A DNA stretch of 15,525 nt from an uncultured Bacillota bacterium (GTDB lineage: Bacteria; Bacillota_I; Bacilli_A; Izemoplasmatales; UBA1188). The notes beneath the pieces were generated by a model. The model ran no database searches and had not been told where the DNA came from. It saw only the letters and a list, made by a program, of their open reading frames with translations. Both the position numbers and the translations under genes were made by a program. The number at the start of each line of letters is the position of its first letter. Position 1 is the stretch's first letter. The DNA is taken from the NCBI GenBank assembly GCA_937907585.1, contig CALCVH010000104.1, positions 1-15,525 of the forward strand. The letters are read 5' to 3'. This document shows positions 1-8,408 of the stretch, in pieces.

Positions 1-150
1 ACGCTTTCGCATTTAGGCTTATAGTATCCCTAACCTACGCTTAAACCTAATCTCACGATTTTGGCTTCAAGGTCTCGGTACTAGATGAGGTGCTAACTCT
101 TTCTAGGTCGGAATCCCACCGACTATGTTGAATGAACCGAACTGGCGCAC
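1..150 (-). mobile_element. 5' end of a probable group II intron (continues beyond the left edge)
   Basis: Read on the minus strand, this segment begins with GTGCGCC at 150-144, the conserved GUGYG 5' end of group II introns. It is visibly richer in G and C than the AT-rich DNA around it. Short structured elements fit intron domain I: a 5-bp stem GTCGG/CCGAC (123-119 with 111-107, 7-nt loop) and a GAAA-tetraloop hairpin ATGC-GAAA-GCGT at 12-1. There is no open frame. The reverse transcriptase/maturase gene expected inside such an intron would lie beyond the left edge. The upstream exon would be the DNA from 151 upward, the region just past the pullulanase terminator. I identify it from the 5' motif and overall look, not from a full secondary-structure model. 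Another structured RNA is possible. Confidence 0.62.
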
Positions 151-168
151 TCTCAATTTATTATTATT

Positions 169-188
169 TTTACCATAGTAATGGTAAA
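169..188. other. Short hairpin near the intron insertion point
   Basis: The arms TTTACCAT (169-176) and ATGGTAAA (181-188) are perfectly complementary around a 4-nt loop. The hairpin lies about 18 nt upstream, on the minus strand, of the intron 5' end. Some group II introns (class IIC) recognise stem-loops just upstream of their target, but there the stem is normally almost adjacent to the insertion site, so the link is weak. No U-tract follows the stem on either strand. It could be a leftover weak terminator. Confidence 0.35.
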
Positions 189-225
189 TAAGCATATCGT
201 ATATAATTATAACTCTTTTTTTTAA

Positions 226-255
226 ATAAAGAAGCACAATTTAGTGCTTCTTTAT
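226..255 (-). terminator. Intrinsic terminator of the maltodextrin operon
   Basis: A perfect 12-bp stem (226-237 with 244-255; core GAAGCAC/GTGCTTC) has a 6-nt loop and begins 18 nt after the pullulanase stop codon at 273-275. On the minus strand the stem ends in a T-rich run (TTTATTT). The A-rich side opposite could also let it work on the plus strand. It marks the end of the operon that starts near 10074. Confidence 0.75.
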
Positions 256-272
256 CAACATATAGATATAAA

Positions 273-2930
273 TTATTTTGTTTTATAAGCTATTATTGTT
301 TCAAAAGATTGAACTGTTATATTTCCCAATTCTTCATCGCCATGAAGTCCTAGTGTATCAAGATATAATGTATATCCTGTTAAATCAAATGATGCTTCTT
401 TATTTATTCCATTAGCGTGAATAATTATATAATCTAGATTGTTTTCTGTATCAGTCAAATGATAGCTGATAGCTTTATAGTTATCACTGATATTTACTTC
501 TAGATTTTCAGTTCCTTCTATTAGTTGTAATCCATCTAAATGTTGTTTTAGATATATTAATTTCTTGTAGTTTTCAAATACGTCTTTATTAGTTATTTTA
601 AATGAATAATTTAATTCATTAATTTGATATGATGCGTTATATGAATTTGAATTGCCTTGTTTTGTTCTAAGCATTTCTTCTCCTGAAAGGATGAACGCAG
701 TGCCCTCTGATGTGAGAACTATTGAATTCGCAAGCATCGCCATCATCTTCTTTTGTTCAGCGTCTTTTATGCCTGCCGCATCAAATCTATCAGATAATGT
801 ATAGTTATCATGACAAGTCGCATAGTTAACAGTCTTAAGTGGTCCACCTAGTACAGTTTTACCATTAACTGTTAATCCTTTAATACCTCCAAGTAAACTA
901 TCATAATTTGTTGAAATAGCTGATTTTGTATTTGAAATCCATGATAATTCAGATTTTGAAGATAATCCGCCCTTTACAAGTTCATCTCTTAATTTATCAT
1001 TAAACGCTCCAAAGCCATCGAAATTGATTTCATTAGCTTGAACAGCTTGAAGAGATGTTTTTAATCCAGATGTTCCGCCAGTCCAAGGTTCACCATATAT
1101 AACAACATTTGGATTAACCTTTTCACATTCATCTACTAATTTAGACATAGTTTCTAGATCATGAAGACCCATTAGATCAAATCTGAATCCACCAAGTTTA
1201 TATTCATCTAGCCAGAAAGTAGTTGAATCAATCATGAATTTTCTAAACATTAATTTATCAGAAGCAGTTTCATTTCCACACCCTGATCCATTATATAATG
1301 CGCCATTAGCGTTATATCTATAATAATATCCAGGCATTAATACATCAAAGTTAGAATTAATTGCGCCATTAACGTGGTTGTATACAACATCCATTATGAT
1401 ATTGATTCCTGCTTCATTATAAGCTTTAACTACTTCTTTAAATTCTTTTATTCTTTGGTATCCATCATATGGATTAGAAGAATAACATCCTTCTAGAACG
1501 TTGTAGTTAAGAGGGTTATATCCCCAGTTAAATGATACATTGACTTCATCATTTGCTTGATCGAATATTGGTAACAATTGAACTGCGTTTACACCTAATT
1601 CTTTAATGTGGTCAAATCCAGTTTTAACAGTTACATCTTTATTTGTATATGTTGTATTCTCTTCAATTAAACCTAAATATTTCTTTTTATTTTCTTCACT
1701 CCCACCCCATGTAGATGAACTAGTTAAATCAGCTACATGTAGTTCATAGACAGTTAATGCAGTTCTTGAAATTTCGAGTGGAGATACATCACTCCATCCC
1801 TCAGGATCAGTTTTACTAAAATCAACTATCATTCCTCTTAAACCATTTACTCCTGTTGATTTAGCGTATGGGTCAACTATTTCTTGTCCTAATGGATTAG
1901 ATGAATTAAATACTGTATATGTATAATATTTTCCTTCTAAATCTTCGTTTATTGTAACTTCAAATACTCCCTTTTCTCCTTTAGTCATTTCAACTGTATT
2001 ATATTTAGTATCGCTTCCTAAAGTGCTTGATACAGCTACTGGTGTACCATTTTCATATATATTTAATACAATCTTATTTGATATTGGACTCCACACTTTA
2101 AATGTAGTGCTTTCGCTAGTATAGATTGCGCCTAGTTCGCCATCATAATAGTATTCTTCATCAAATTCACTATCAAATAATGTATTTAATGCGATACTTT
2201 TAGAGATTGTTTGTTTACTATCAGTAAATGTAACAGTTGCGGAATATGTGTTATCAAAACTAAATACTTCTGAATCTTTAAATGTATATTCATAAGTTTT
2301 TAAATTATTGATATCAGCGCTATCCATTAATGTTCCATTTTTATATATTTCAAATTTGTTAATTGGATTTGTGGTAGTCACACTAACTGTAGTTCTATTT
2401 TTAAAAGCTAGTTTAGAGATATCATCTAAAATCTTTTTATCACTAGTCGCATAGATATTTGCGTCACCTTGGAATAAATATACATGGAATATCTTATTTT
2501 CATCTTGTTTGAATGTGGTGAAATCTAAGAATCTATCCGCATCAGTATCTTTTGCATCCCATGTAGATCCTGGATTTTTCGCAATAATTAATCCAAGAGT
2601 GCCACTAGAATTTAAATTAAATGTGCTTAAAGGATAATACGCTATAACGCCAAAATCATCCTGGTAATTAAAGTTATATTTAGCGCCATCAGCGTTAGCG
2701 GCCCAAAGCCATAATGACCAAGGTTTATAGTTATCATCTCTTCTACTATAGTGTATCATTACTGAATCTTCATCTAAATAATCAGTAACCGCTGGCAATG
2801 TTACTACTTCTTTACTAGTTGTAGAACTTTCTAATGTTGTCTGTTCTTGTGTAGCAGTAGTTGTGTTACTACATGATACCAACAAAAACACAGAACATAA
2901 TAATAAAATAATTATTGATATTTTTTTCAT
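273..2930 (-). CDS. pulA: Type I pullulanase, lipid-anchored (CBM41-CBM48-GH13_14)
   Basis: Debranching enzyme that hydrolyses alpha-1,6 bonds in pullulan and branched alpha-glucans. The 885-aa protein starts with a lipoprotein signal (MKKISIIILLLCSVFLLVSC, Cys20) and a Thr-rich spacer. A CBM41-type starch-binding domain (about 55-160; WSLWLW and the Trp/Asp-rich stretch after it) follows, then an N-terminal beta domain, a CBM48-like domain (about 265-345) and a GH13 barrel. The pullulanase signature FNWGYNP is at 467-473 (usually YNWGYDP). Region I DVVYNH is at 514-519, region II GFRFDL holds nucleophile Asp585, region III YGEPW holds acid/base Glu614, and region IV CHDN holds Asp708. I chose the start at 2930 because the signal peptide begins there and an SD-like AGGTAGG precedes it, overlapping the amylase stop codon. 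An upstream in-frame start at 3011 would bury the signal peptide and overlap the amylase gene. The 7-nt gap suggests translational coupling. It is the last gene of the operon. Confidence 0.93.
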   Translation of the reverse strand: MKKISIIILLLCSVFLLVSCSNTTTATQEQTTLESSTTSKEVVTLPAVTDYLDEDSVMIHYSRRDDNYKPWSLWLWAANADGAKYNFNYQDDFGVIAYYPLSTFNLNSSGTLGLIIAKNPGSTWDAKDTDADRFLDFTTFKQDENKIFHVYLFQGDANIYATSDKKILDDISKLAFKNRTTVSVTTTNPINKFEIYKNGTLMDSADINNLKTYEYTFKDSEVFSFDNTYSATVTFTDSKQTISKSIALNTLFDSEFDEEYYYDGELGAIYTSESTTFKVWSPISNKIVLNIYENGTPVAVSSTLGSDTKYNTVEMTKGEKGVFEVTINEDLEGKYYTYTVFNSSNPLGQEIVDPYAKSTGVNGLRGMIVDFSKTDPEGWSDVSPLEISRTALTVYELHVADLTSSSTWGGSEENKKKYLGLIEENTTYTNKDVTVKTGFDHIKELGVNAVQLLPIFDQANDEVNVSFNWGYNPLNYNVLEGCYSSNPYDGYQRIKEFKEVVKAYNEAGINIIMDVVYNHVNGAINSNFDVLMPGYYYRYNANGALYNGSGCGNETASDKLMFRKFMIDSTTFWLDEYKLGGFRFDLMGLHDLETMSKLVDECEKVNPNVVIYGEPWTGGTSGLKTSLQAVQANEINFDGFGAFNDKLRDELVKGGLSSKSELSWISNTKSAISTNYDSLLGGIKGLTVNGKTVLGGPLKTVNYATCHDNYTLSDRFDAAGIKDAEQKKMMAMLANSIVLTSEGTAFILSGEEMLRTKQGNSNSYNASYQINELNYSFKITNKDVFENYKKLIYLKQHLDGLQLIEGTENLEVNISDNYKAISYHLTDTENNLDYIIIHANGINKEASFDLTGYTLYLDTLGLHGDEELGNITVQSFETIIAYKTK

Positions 2931-2937
2931 ATTTTGC

Positions 2938-4587
2938 CTACCTAAAAATCGCAATTGAATATGATGGTAATGTAACTTCATTAGTCTCTTCGTTATATTC
3001 AACTTTATCATATGAATCTACACATAAATATTCAAATAATGAATCATATCCAAGCGTTTGTTTTTGTAATTTTAATGTTTTTGTTTCACTAGGGTGAAGA
3101 TTTAAAACAACAGTAATTTTTGAACCATTATATTCTTTAGTAAATACTATTGTTGAAGTGCCCATTGAGAAATAATAGTTTTGAATTTGAGCTTCTGATC
3201 TTGCGAGTTCTGGATTAGTATTTCTTATATAGTTACAATATCTATAATATCTAAGAATACTTTCAGAATCCGCATATTGTTCTTCTACTGATGGATAATA
3301 ATAGCTTCCGCTTCTAATTACAACGCCATCAGGAGCCTTCTTACAGTAACCATCTGTTTTATCGCTGTTCCAAAGAATCGCAATTCTCTTTTCAGGATCC
3401 TTAGACGCATCAGCGCATACCATACCTATTTCTTCACCATAATATACGAATGTGTTTCCTTTTAAAAGTGATAATAGTCCATTTATCATCTTTAACTTTC
3501 TTATATTATTTCTTCCAACAAATGAAGTGATTCTTCCTGTATCATGATTAGATAAGAATGGTGCGAATATTCCTTTATCATAAACTTTGTTTATATTGGT
3601 TAATAATTTAGCGAATTCATTACCATTTGATGTTCTATCTTCATTTAATACTTTATTTAAATATCCTTCAGATTGTGATAATGGGAAACAGAAGAAACTA
3701 TCTATATTTGAATCATAATATTGTCTAATTAAATTTTCACTTGTCCAAGCTTCACCAACAATATACGCATCTTTTTTAATTTCTTTAACTATATCATTTA
3801 ACCATGACATAAATTCGATATTCTTTTCATTGTTTCCTGTATAGTATGAAGTTGTCGCATCTAGTCTAAATCCATCTACACCTTCATCTAACCAGAACGT
3901 TACTATTTTCTTTATTTCATTTCTAACAAGGGTAGAATCTAAATTTAGATCAGGCATACCTGAATAGAATTGAGATTCATAATAATAATCAGTTCCACTA
4001 ATCTTCGTATAGCCAGTTGAATAATTAGTTTGGAAATTATAGAATTCAGCGTAATCTCCACTTGGTTCACCATTTTGTTTTAAATTATTCATAGCGTTAA
4101 TAAACCATGGATGTTTATCAGATGTATGATTTACAACTAAATCGACTATGACTTTAATACCCATTTCATGAGCTTTATCTAGAAATGAAACAAAATCTTG
4201 TAATGTACCAAACTGTGGATCAACATTATAATAATCTAATACATCATATTTATGATAACTTTGACCAGTACATATAGGCATTAACCAAATTCCGTTAAAT
4301 CCCATATCCTTAATGTAATCAAGTTTACTTGATAAGCCATTAAAATCTCCTATACCATTATTATCGCTATCCGCAAATGAATATACAAAGATTTCATAAT
4401 AATTTCTATAATTATCATCGATTATATTTAGTTCATGTTCATATAATCTATTCTCACTTACTTTTTCTCTTGTAGTAGTCTCTTCTATAGTGGTTGTACT
4501 ATTATCACTATTTTTTTGACAAGAAGATAAAACTAAAGTTAACGTAAATGATAATATTATTAACAAAAAGATATTAAGCTTCTTCAT
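2938..4587 (-). CDS. Alpha-amylase family lipoprotein (GH13)
   Basis: Extracellular, membrane-anchored endo-acting alpha-glucanase that would produce maltodextrins for the neighbouring transporter. The 549-aa protein has a lipoprotein signal ending LSSC (Cys23) and a spacer with two TTT runs. Then comes a GH13 barrel with a DSDNNGIGD calcium-site motif (73-81), region I DLVVNH (149-154), MPDLNL (211-216), region II GFRLDA with nucleophile Asp243, region III GEAW with Glu279 and region IV SNHDTGR with Asp349. A short C-terminal beta domain ends the protein. No separate starch-binding module is visible. Size and motif style resemble Thermotoga AmyA-type lipoprotein amylases (GH13_36), but subfamily and exact specificity (amylase, neopullulanase or oligo-1,6-glucosidase) cannot be fixed by eye. 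An SD (AGAGGA) lies about 9 nt before the ATG. The 107-nt gap upstream holds a 13-bp-stem hairpin. Confidence 0.9.
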   Translation of the reverse strand: MKKLNIFLLIILSFTLTLVLSSCQKNSDNSTTTIEETTTREKVSENRLYEHELNIIDDNYRNYYEIFVYSFADSDNNGIGDFNGLSSKLDYIKDMGFNGIWLMPICTGQSYHKYDVLDYYNVDPQFGTLQDFVSFLDKAHEMGIKVIVDLVVNHTSDKHPWFINAMNNLKQNGEPSGDYAEFYNFQTNYSTGYTKISGTDYYYESQFYSGMPDLNLDSTLVRNEIKKIVTFWLDEGVDGFRLDATTSYYTGNNEKNIEFMSWLNDIVKEIKKDAYIVGEAWTSENLIRQYYDSNIDSFFCFPLSQSEGYLNKVLNEDRTSNGNEFAKLLTNINKVYDKGIFAPFLSNHDTGRITSFVGRNNIRKLKMINGLLSLLKGNTFVYYGEEIGMVCADASKDPEKRIAILWNSDKTDGYCKKAPDGVVIRSGSYYYPSVEEQYADSESILRYYRYCNYIRNTNPELARSEAQIQNYYFSMGTSTIVFTKEYNGSKITVVLNLHPSETKTLKLQKQTLGYDSLFEYLCVDSYDKVEYNEETNEVTLPSYSIAIFR

Positions 4588-4646
4588 TGTTATATTCCTC
4601 TTCTATATAATTAGTTTTATAACTATTGTTTTCAAAATTAATATAG

Positions 4647-4687
4647 ATACGCAATAGAAATATGCATTACATAGTTCTATTGCGTAT
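4647..4687 (-). terminator. Hairpin between ATPase and amylase genes (possible partial terminator or processing site)
   Basis: Two perfect 13-nt inverted arms (ATACGCAATAGAA at 4647-4659 and its complement at 4675-4687) enclose a 15-nt loop, 7 nt after the ATPase stop codon. On the minus strand the stem is followed by ATCTATATTAATTTT, which is only loosely U-rich. Full termination is therefore doubtful. It may reduce read-through or protect the upstream message. I see no convincing promoter between it and the amylase start. Confidence 0.55.
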
Positions 4688-4694
4688 ACTTTCA

Positions 4695-5831
4695 TTATTC
4701 GCCTGGATATAGGATATTAACACCATTTTCATCAAAGAAATGCATAATCTTTGATTCGAATGATACTTGAATGTTCTTGCCAGGAGTAAATTGACTAGTA
4801 TAATTAGTTCCACTTAATGTAATAGTTGGGATTCTAACTATAACAGCTGGATTATCTATAGTTGTACCATGAATATGGATTTCTGAACCCATCATTTCGT
4901 TAACTGTAACAACTAGATCGATTGCTTTAGATGGATCATTTGATAAAACCATATGTTCTGGTCTTACACCTAAAGTAATCTTTTGAGATTTAACATCATT
5001 ATTAAGTAATTCCTTGCCTTTTTCACCATCAACCTTGATAGTTTTTGAACAAGTCTTTACATAATAATCATTTCCTTCACGAACAAGTTCGGCTTTAAAG
5101 AAGTTCATTTGTGGAGCGCCAATAAATGATGCGACAAATAAATTTCTAGGTTTATCAAATACTTCCTGAGGAGTACCAACCTGTTGGATAAAACCATCTT
5201 TCATTATAACGATTCTATCACCAAGTGTCATAGCTTCAGTTTGGTCATGAGTTACATAAATAAATGTTGAGTTGATTTTTTGTCTTAATAGAATAATTTC
5301 AGCTCTCATTTGGTTACGCAACTTAGCATCCAAGTTAGATAAAGGTTCATCCATCAAGAATACTTTAGAGTCTCTTACCATAGCTCTACCAATAGCGACT
5401 CTTTGTCTTTGACCACCTGATAAAGCTCTTGGCTTACGAGTTAAGTAATCGGTAATACCTAAAACTTCCGCTGCGGCTGTAACTTTTTCGTATATTTCTT
5501 CTTCTTTTAGTTTAGGCCTTTTGAGTCTTAGGCTAAACGCCATATTCTCAAAAACAGTCATATGAGGATATAGAGCGTAGTTTTGGAAAACCATCGCAAT
5601 TCCTCTATCTTTTGGTTGTAAATCATTTACAACTTCGCCATCAATTAAAATTTTACCGCCAGAAATATCTTCTAGACCAGCAATCATTCTTAATGTAGTT
5701 GATTTTCCACATCCTGATGGGCCTACGAAGACGATAAACTCTTTATCCTTAACGTCCAAATTAAAATTATCAACGGCTGTTACTTTATTATCATATACTT
5801 TTTTAACATTAATCAATTGTAAAGTTGCCAT
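4695..5831 (-). CDS. msmX: Sugar ABC transporter ATPase (MsmX/MalK/UgpC type)
   Basis: Cytoplasmic ATPase that powers uptake through the MalFG permease. The 378-aa protein has a complete nucleotide-binding domain: Walker A GPSGCGKST (37-45), Q-loop Gln83 (VFQN), ABC signature LSGGQ (137-141), Walker B VFLMDE (157-162), D-loop SNLD and switch His195. The C-terminal third (from about 235) is the TOBE/OB-fold regulatory region typical of CUT1-family sugar ATPases, including a GVRPEH motif. An SD, TAGGAGA, lies just before the ATG and overlaps the malG stop codon (8-nt gap), so translation is probably coupled. Such ATPases are often shared among several sugar importers in Firmicutes. Here its place in the operon points to maltodextrin uptake as its main job. 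The symbol is given by family; malK would be equally fair. Confidence 0.92.
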   Translation of the reverse strand: MATLQLINVKKVYDNKVTAVDNFNLDVKDKEFIVFVGPSGCGKSTTLRMIAGLEDISGGKILIDGEVVNDLQPKDRGIAMVFQNYALYPHMTVFENMAFSLRLKRPKLKEEEIYEKVTAAAEVLGITDYLTRKPRALSGGQRQRVAIGRAMVRDSKVFLMDEPLSNLDAKLRNQMRAEIILLRQKINSTFIYVTHDQTEAMTLGDRIVIMKDGFIQQVGTPQEVFDKPRNLFVASFIGAPQMNFFKAELVREGNDYYVKTCSKTIKVDGEKGKELLNNDVKSQKITLGVRPEHMVLSNDPSKAIDLVVTVNEMMGSEIHIHGTTIDNPAVIVRIPTITLSGTNYTSQFTPGKNIQVSFESKIMHFFDENGVNILYPGE

Positions 5832-5839
5832 AAAATCTC

Positions 5840-6790
5840 CTATCCTTTAACAGCGCCACCAGTAACGCCTTCAACATAATATTTTTGTAAACATAAGAAT
5901 AATATAGTAATTGGTATAGATACAATTACACCACCTGCACAGAATGTAGTATACATTTGATTGATCATATCTTTTTCTAGCCAAGCATAAAGTCCTGCGG
6001 CTACGTTCATACCTGATGATGTAAAGTTAGATATATATCTTGCGAATACGAAGTCTCCCCAAGGAGCCATAAATGCAGTTAAAATTGTGTAAATAACTAT
6101 TGGTTTCGCAAGAGGCATGATTATTTTATAGAATATTTGTAATCTAGATGCACCATCAATTCTTGCGGCTTCATCAAGTGAACGAGGAATAGTATCAAAG
6201 AAACCTTTTGATATATAATATCCCATTCCACTAGATGCAACGTATACTAATATACAGCCCCAAATAGCGTTAGCGCCTATTAGATGCATATCTGATAGTA
6301 TTCTATATAATACAATCATAGTTAAGAATCCAGGGAACATTCCTAATACTAACATAAAGTTCATTAAGAATTTTCTACCTTTAAATCTTAATCTTGATAA
6401 TGTATAACTCATAGATAAGACCATTACTGTTTGTACAACTGAAACAATTAATCCCATAATAAATGTATTTAAGAACCATCTAGGAAAGCTTGTTTCTTTA
6501 AATAATCTTATATAGTTATCAAATCCCCATTGTTTAGGAAGAACATATCCAACCATCCATGTATTTTCAACTCTAAACGATTGAAGAACAATAAATACAA
6601 ATGGAATTAACCAAATAACAGATATAATACCAAGAATAATATAGATTATTGTATTAGAGATTGTAGACTTGGCTTTTAAACCCATGTGTCTTTTCTCTTC
6701 TCTTTTTTCTTGTAACTGTTTTAAGGCTTGTTCTTCTTCTGGAGTTATTTCTTCATTCAAAAACTCATCATTATTTTTTAATTCATTCAT
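5840..6790 (-). CDS. malG: Maltodextrin ABC transporter permease MalG
   Basis: Inner permease subunit of a CUT1-type sugar importer, 316 aa. A charged, Glu/Lys-rich cytoplasmic N-terminus (about 1-45) precedes six predicted membrane segments. The coupling (EAA) loop EAARIDGASRLQIFYKIIMP (207-226), which docks onto the ATPase, is intact with the key Gly. The C-terminus ends GVTGGAVKG, a common MalG-type ending. The start codon overlaps the malF stop by one base (TAATG) and is preceded by a GAGGAGG SD located inside malF, so translation is tightly coupled. The Asp/Glu-rich N-terminal tail is longer than in E. coli MalG and probably cytoplasmic. Substrate specificity is inferred from the flanking amylase and pullulanase genes. 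Confidence 0.93.
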   Translation of the reverse strand: MNELKNNDEFLNEEITPEEEQALKQLQEKREEKRHMGLKAKSTISNTIIYIILGIISVIWLIPFVFIVLQSFRVENTWMVGYVLPKQWGFDNYIRLFKETSFPRWFLNTFIMGLIVSVVQTVMVLSMSYTLSRLRFKGRKFLMNFMLVLGMFPGFLTMIVLYRILSDMHLIGANAIWGCILVYVASSGMGYYISKGFFDTIPRSLDEAARIDGASRLQIFYKIIMPLAKPIVIYTILTAFMAPWGDFVFARYISNFTSSGMNVAAGLYAWLEKDMINQMYTTFCAGGVIVSIPITILFLCLQKYYVEGVTGGAVKG

Positions 6791-8319
6791 TATGAGAAAT
6801 CCTCCTCGTTCTTAGTTGATGGCATTATGTTATAAACAATTAATGATATAACCGCAACAACTACGAATACCATAATACCAATAACTGCCGCAATCTTATA
6901 GTTAGAATCATTTGTTGTTATCTTAAATAACCAAGTGATTAATAAATCTGTATATCCAGCTGAACCACCTGCAGTTGAACTGTTAGGATTGTTCGGTCCA
7001 CCGGTTGTTAAAAGATATATGACATTGAAGTTATTAATATTTCCAATGAAACTTGTAAGTAAATATGGACCAGTTACGAATAACATATATGGAAGAGTAA
7101 TCTTCATATATTGTTGCCATGCATTGGCGCCATCGATTCTTGCTGATTCATATAGATCTTGTGGTATATTCATTAGTATTCCAGTCGCTATAAGCATTAA
7201 ATATGGAATACCAATCCAAATATTAATTAATATTACCATCAGTCTAGCTAACCACTTGTCTTCCCAGAACCTTATCGGCTGTTCAATCCATTTTAGCTTA
7301 ATTAATATACCGTTTACGATACCATCGGTTGCGAATAATTTAGAAACGTATAATAGTGAAACGAATTGTGGAATCGCAATTGTTAGAACTAAAATTGTTC
7401 TCCACACCTTCTTCATTTTAATACCTTTCTTATTAATCATTATCGCAACTAACATTCCTAAGAAATAGTTAGTGAATGTTGCGAAGAAAGCCCACATTAA
7501 TGTCCAACCTAGTATTTCACCGAATGTAGCTGAGAAATTCGATGAACTACCAACATTTACTAATTGGTTGAAGTTTTCAAACCCAACCCATGAGAATAAG
7601 TTATTTGATATTCCATTATGGGTTTTATCATAGTTAGTAAATGCGATAATAATCATGAAAAAGATTGGAAGGACAGTGAAAATGATTATACCTGTAATAG
7701 GTAAAGCTAATAAAGTTTTATGGAATTGATCATCTATTAAAGAGTGAATATCATCCTTACCACTTTTTAGTTTCTTACCTGTCGCTAAAATCTCTTGAGC
7801 AATCTTATTCTGCTTAATATTTATTCTCCATGTATATATGAAAGCTATGATGAAGAATATAGTTAGTATTCCGTATAATAATATTTTAAATGAGTCATCA
7901 TGATATACTGTTTTTTCAACATCTATACCACCAACATCAACCCATTCAGTTGTTGGTCCTTGAGTACCAAGAGTTCCTAATTTTGAAAGCCATCCACCTC
8001 CCCAGAAAATCATATAGAAAATGAATAGAACTTCAAATAAAAAGAAAAATAATCCCCTAAATACTTGTCCTCTTGTTATATTTCCAAAACCAAATATCAA
8101 ATATGATACTCTTGTTTTGTAATCTCCGTTTTTAAATGTAAGAAATAAATCTACAAATAAATCTTTTATTCTTAAAACAATGTTTTTAAAAAATCTACCA
8201 ATTTTGATTCCTATGTTTTTAAAGAATACAGGGATGCCAACAAAAAACATGCATAATTTATAGAGAAACTTTTTCCACTTAGAAAGTCTTAAATACTGTA
8301 AATCATTTAATTTTTCCAT
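6790..8319 (-). CDS. malF: Maltodextrin ABC transporter permease MalF
   Basis: Larger permease subunit that pairs with MalG, 509 aa. About 190 N-terminal residues carry Lys-rich amphipathic stretches and extra hydrophobic segments (around 90-105 and 145-162) before the permease core, the long form seen in Firmicutes MalF proteins. The core holds the EAA coupling loop, YESARIDGANAWQQYMKITL (390-409), followed by the typical LLTTGGPNNP stretch (about 436-445). I place the start at 8319, where an AGAGGGAG SD precedes ATG. Another in-frame ATG at 8364 lies inside the strong hairpin at 8339-8371 and adds 15 residues unlike a MalF N-terminus. The stop codon overlaps the malG start. Confidence 0.92.
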   Translation of the reverse strand: MEKLNDLQYLRLSKWKKFLYKLCMFFVGIPVFFKNIGIKIGRFFKNIVLRIKDLFVDLFLTFKNGDYKTRVSYLIFGFGNITRGQVFRGLFFFLFEVLFIFYMIFWGGGWLSKLGTLGTQGPTTEWVDVGGIDVEKTVYHDDSFKILLYGILTIFFIIAFIYTWRINIKQNKIAQEILATGKKLKSGKDDIHSLIDDQFHKTLLALPITGIIIFTVLPIFFMIIIAFTNYDKTHNGISNNLFSWVGFENFNQLVNVGSSSNFSATFGEILGWTLMWAFFATFTNYFLGMLVAIMINKKGIKMKKVWRTILVLTIAIPQFVSLLYVSKLFATDGIVNGILIKLKWIEQPIRFWEDKWLARLMVILINIWIGIPYLMLIATGILMNIPQDLYESARIDGANAWQQYMKITLPYMLFVTGPYLLTSFIGNINNFNVIYLLTTGGPNNPNSSTAGGSAGYTDLLITWLFKITTNDSNYKIAAVIGIMVFVVVAVISLIVYNIMPSTKNEEDFS

Positions 8320-8338
8320 ACTCCCTCTTTTAATTAAA

Positions 8339-8371
8339 ACGAGGAATGAGGTCAACGACCGCATCCCTCGT
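8339..8371 (-). terminator. Strong intercistronic hairpin between binding-protein gene and malF
   Basis: The arms at 8339-8353 and 8357-8371 form a 15-bp stem (13 Watson-Crick pairs, one G-U, one mismatch) with a 3-nt loop, followed on the minus strand by TTTTAATT. It lies between the binding-protein stop codon (8409) and the malF start (8319). A hairpin with a modest U-tract here fits a leaky terminator or 3'-end stabiliser that yields more binding protein than permease, as is usual for binding-protein-dependent importers. Confidence 0.7.
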
Positions 8372-8408
8372 CATTTCTTATATCAAAATTGACTAATTAA
8401 TATTGATA

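Noticed and set aside
2931..3011. Longer pullulanase starting at 3011
   Set aside because: The 27 extra codons lie inside the amylase gene, are polar and basic, and would place the lipoprotein signal internally. The ATG at 2930 has an SD and a normal signal peptide.
4626..4640. Second cre-like site or promoter before the amylase gene
   Set aside because: TTTTGAAAAC is palindromic but lacks the central CG of cre sites, and no -35/-10 pair with good spacing and match was found in 4588-4694.
6935..7468. 177-codon open frame on the plus strand inside malF
   Set aside because: It mirrors the malF coding strand, has no SD context I can support and shows no recognisable domain. Its hydrophobic look comes from the opposite strand's membrane segments.
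8320..8364. MalF start at 8364
   Set aside because: The codon is within the hairpin at 8339-8371 and the added residues do not look like a MalF N-terminus.
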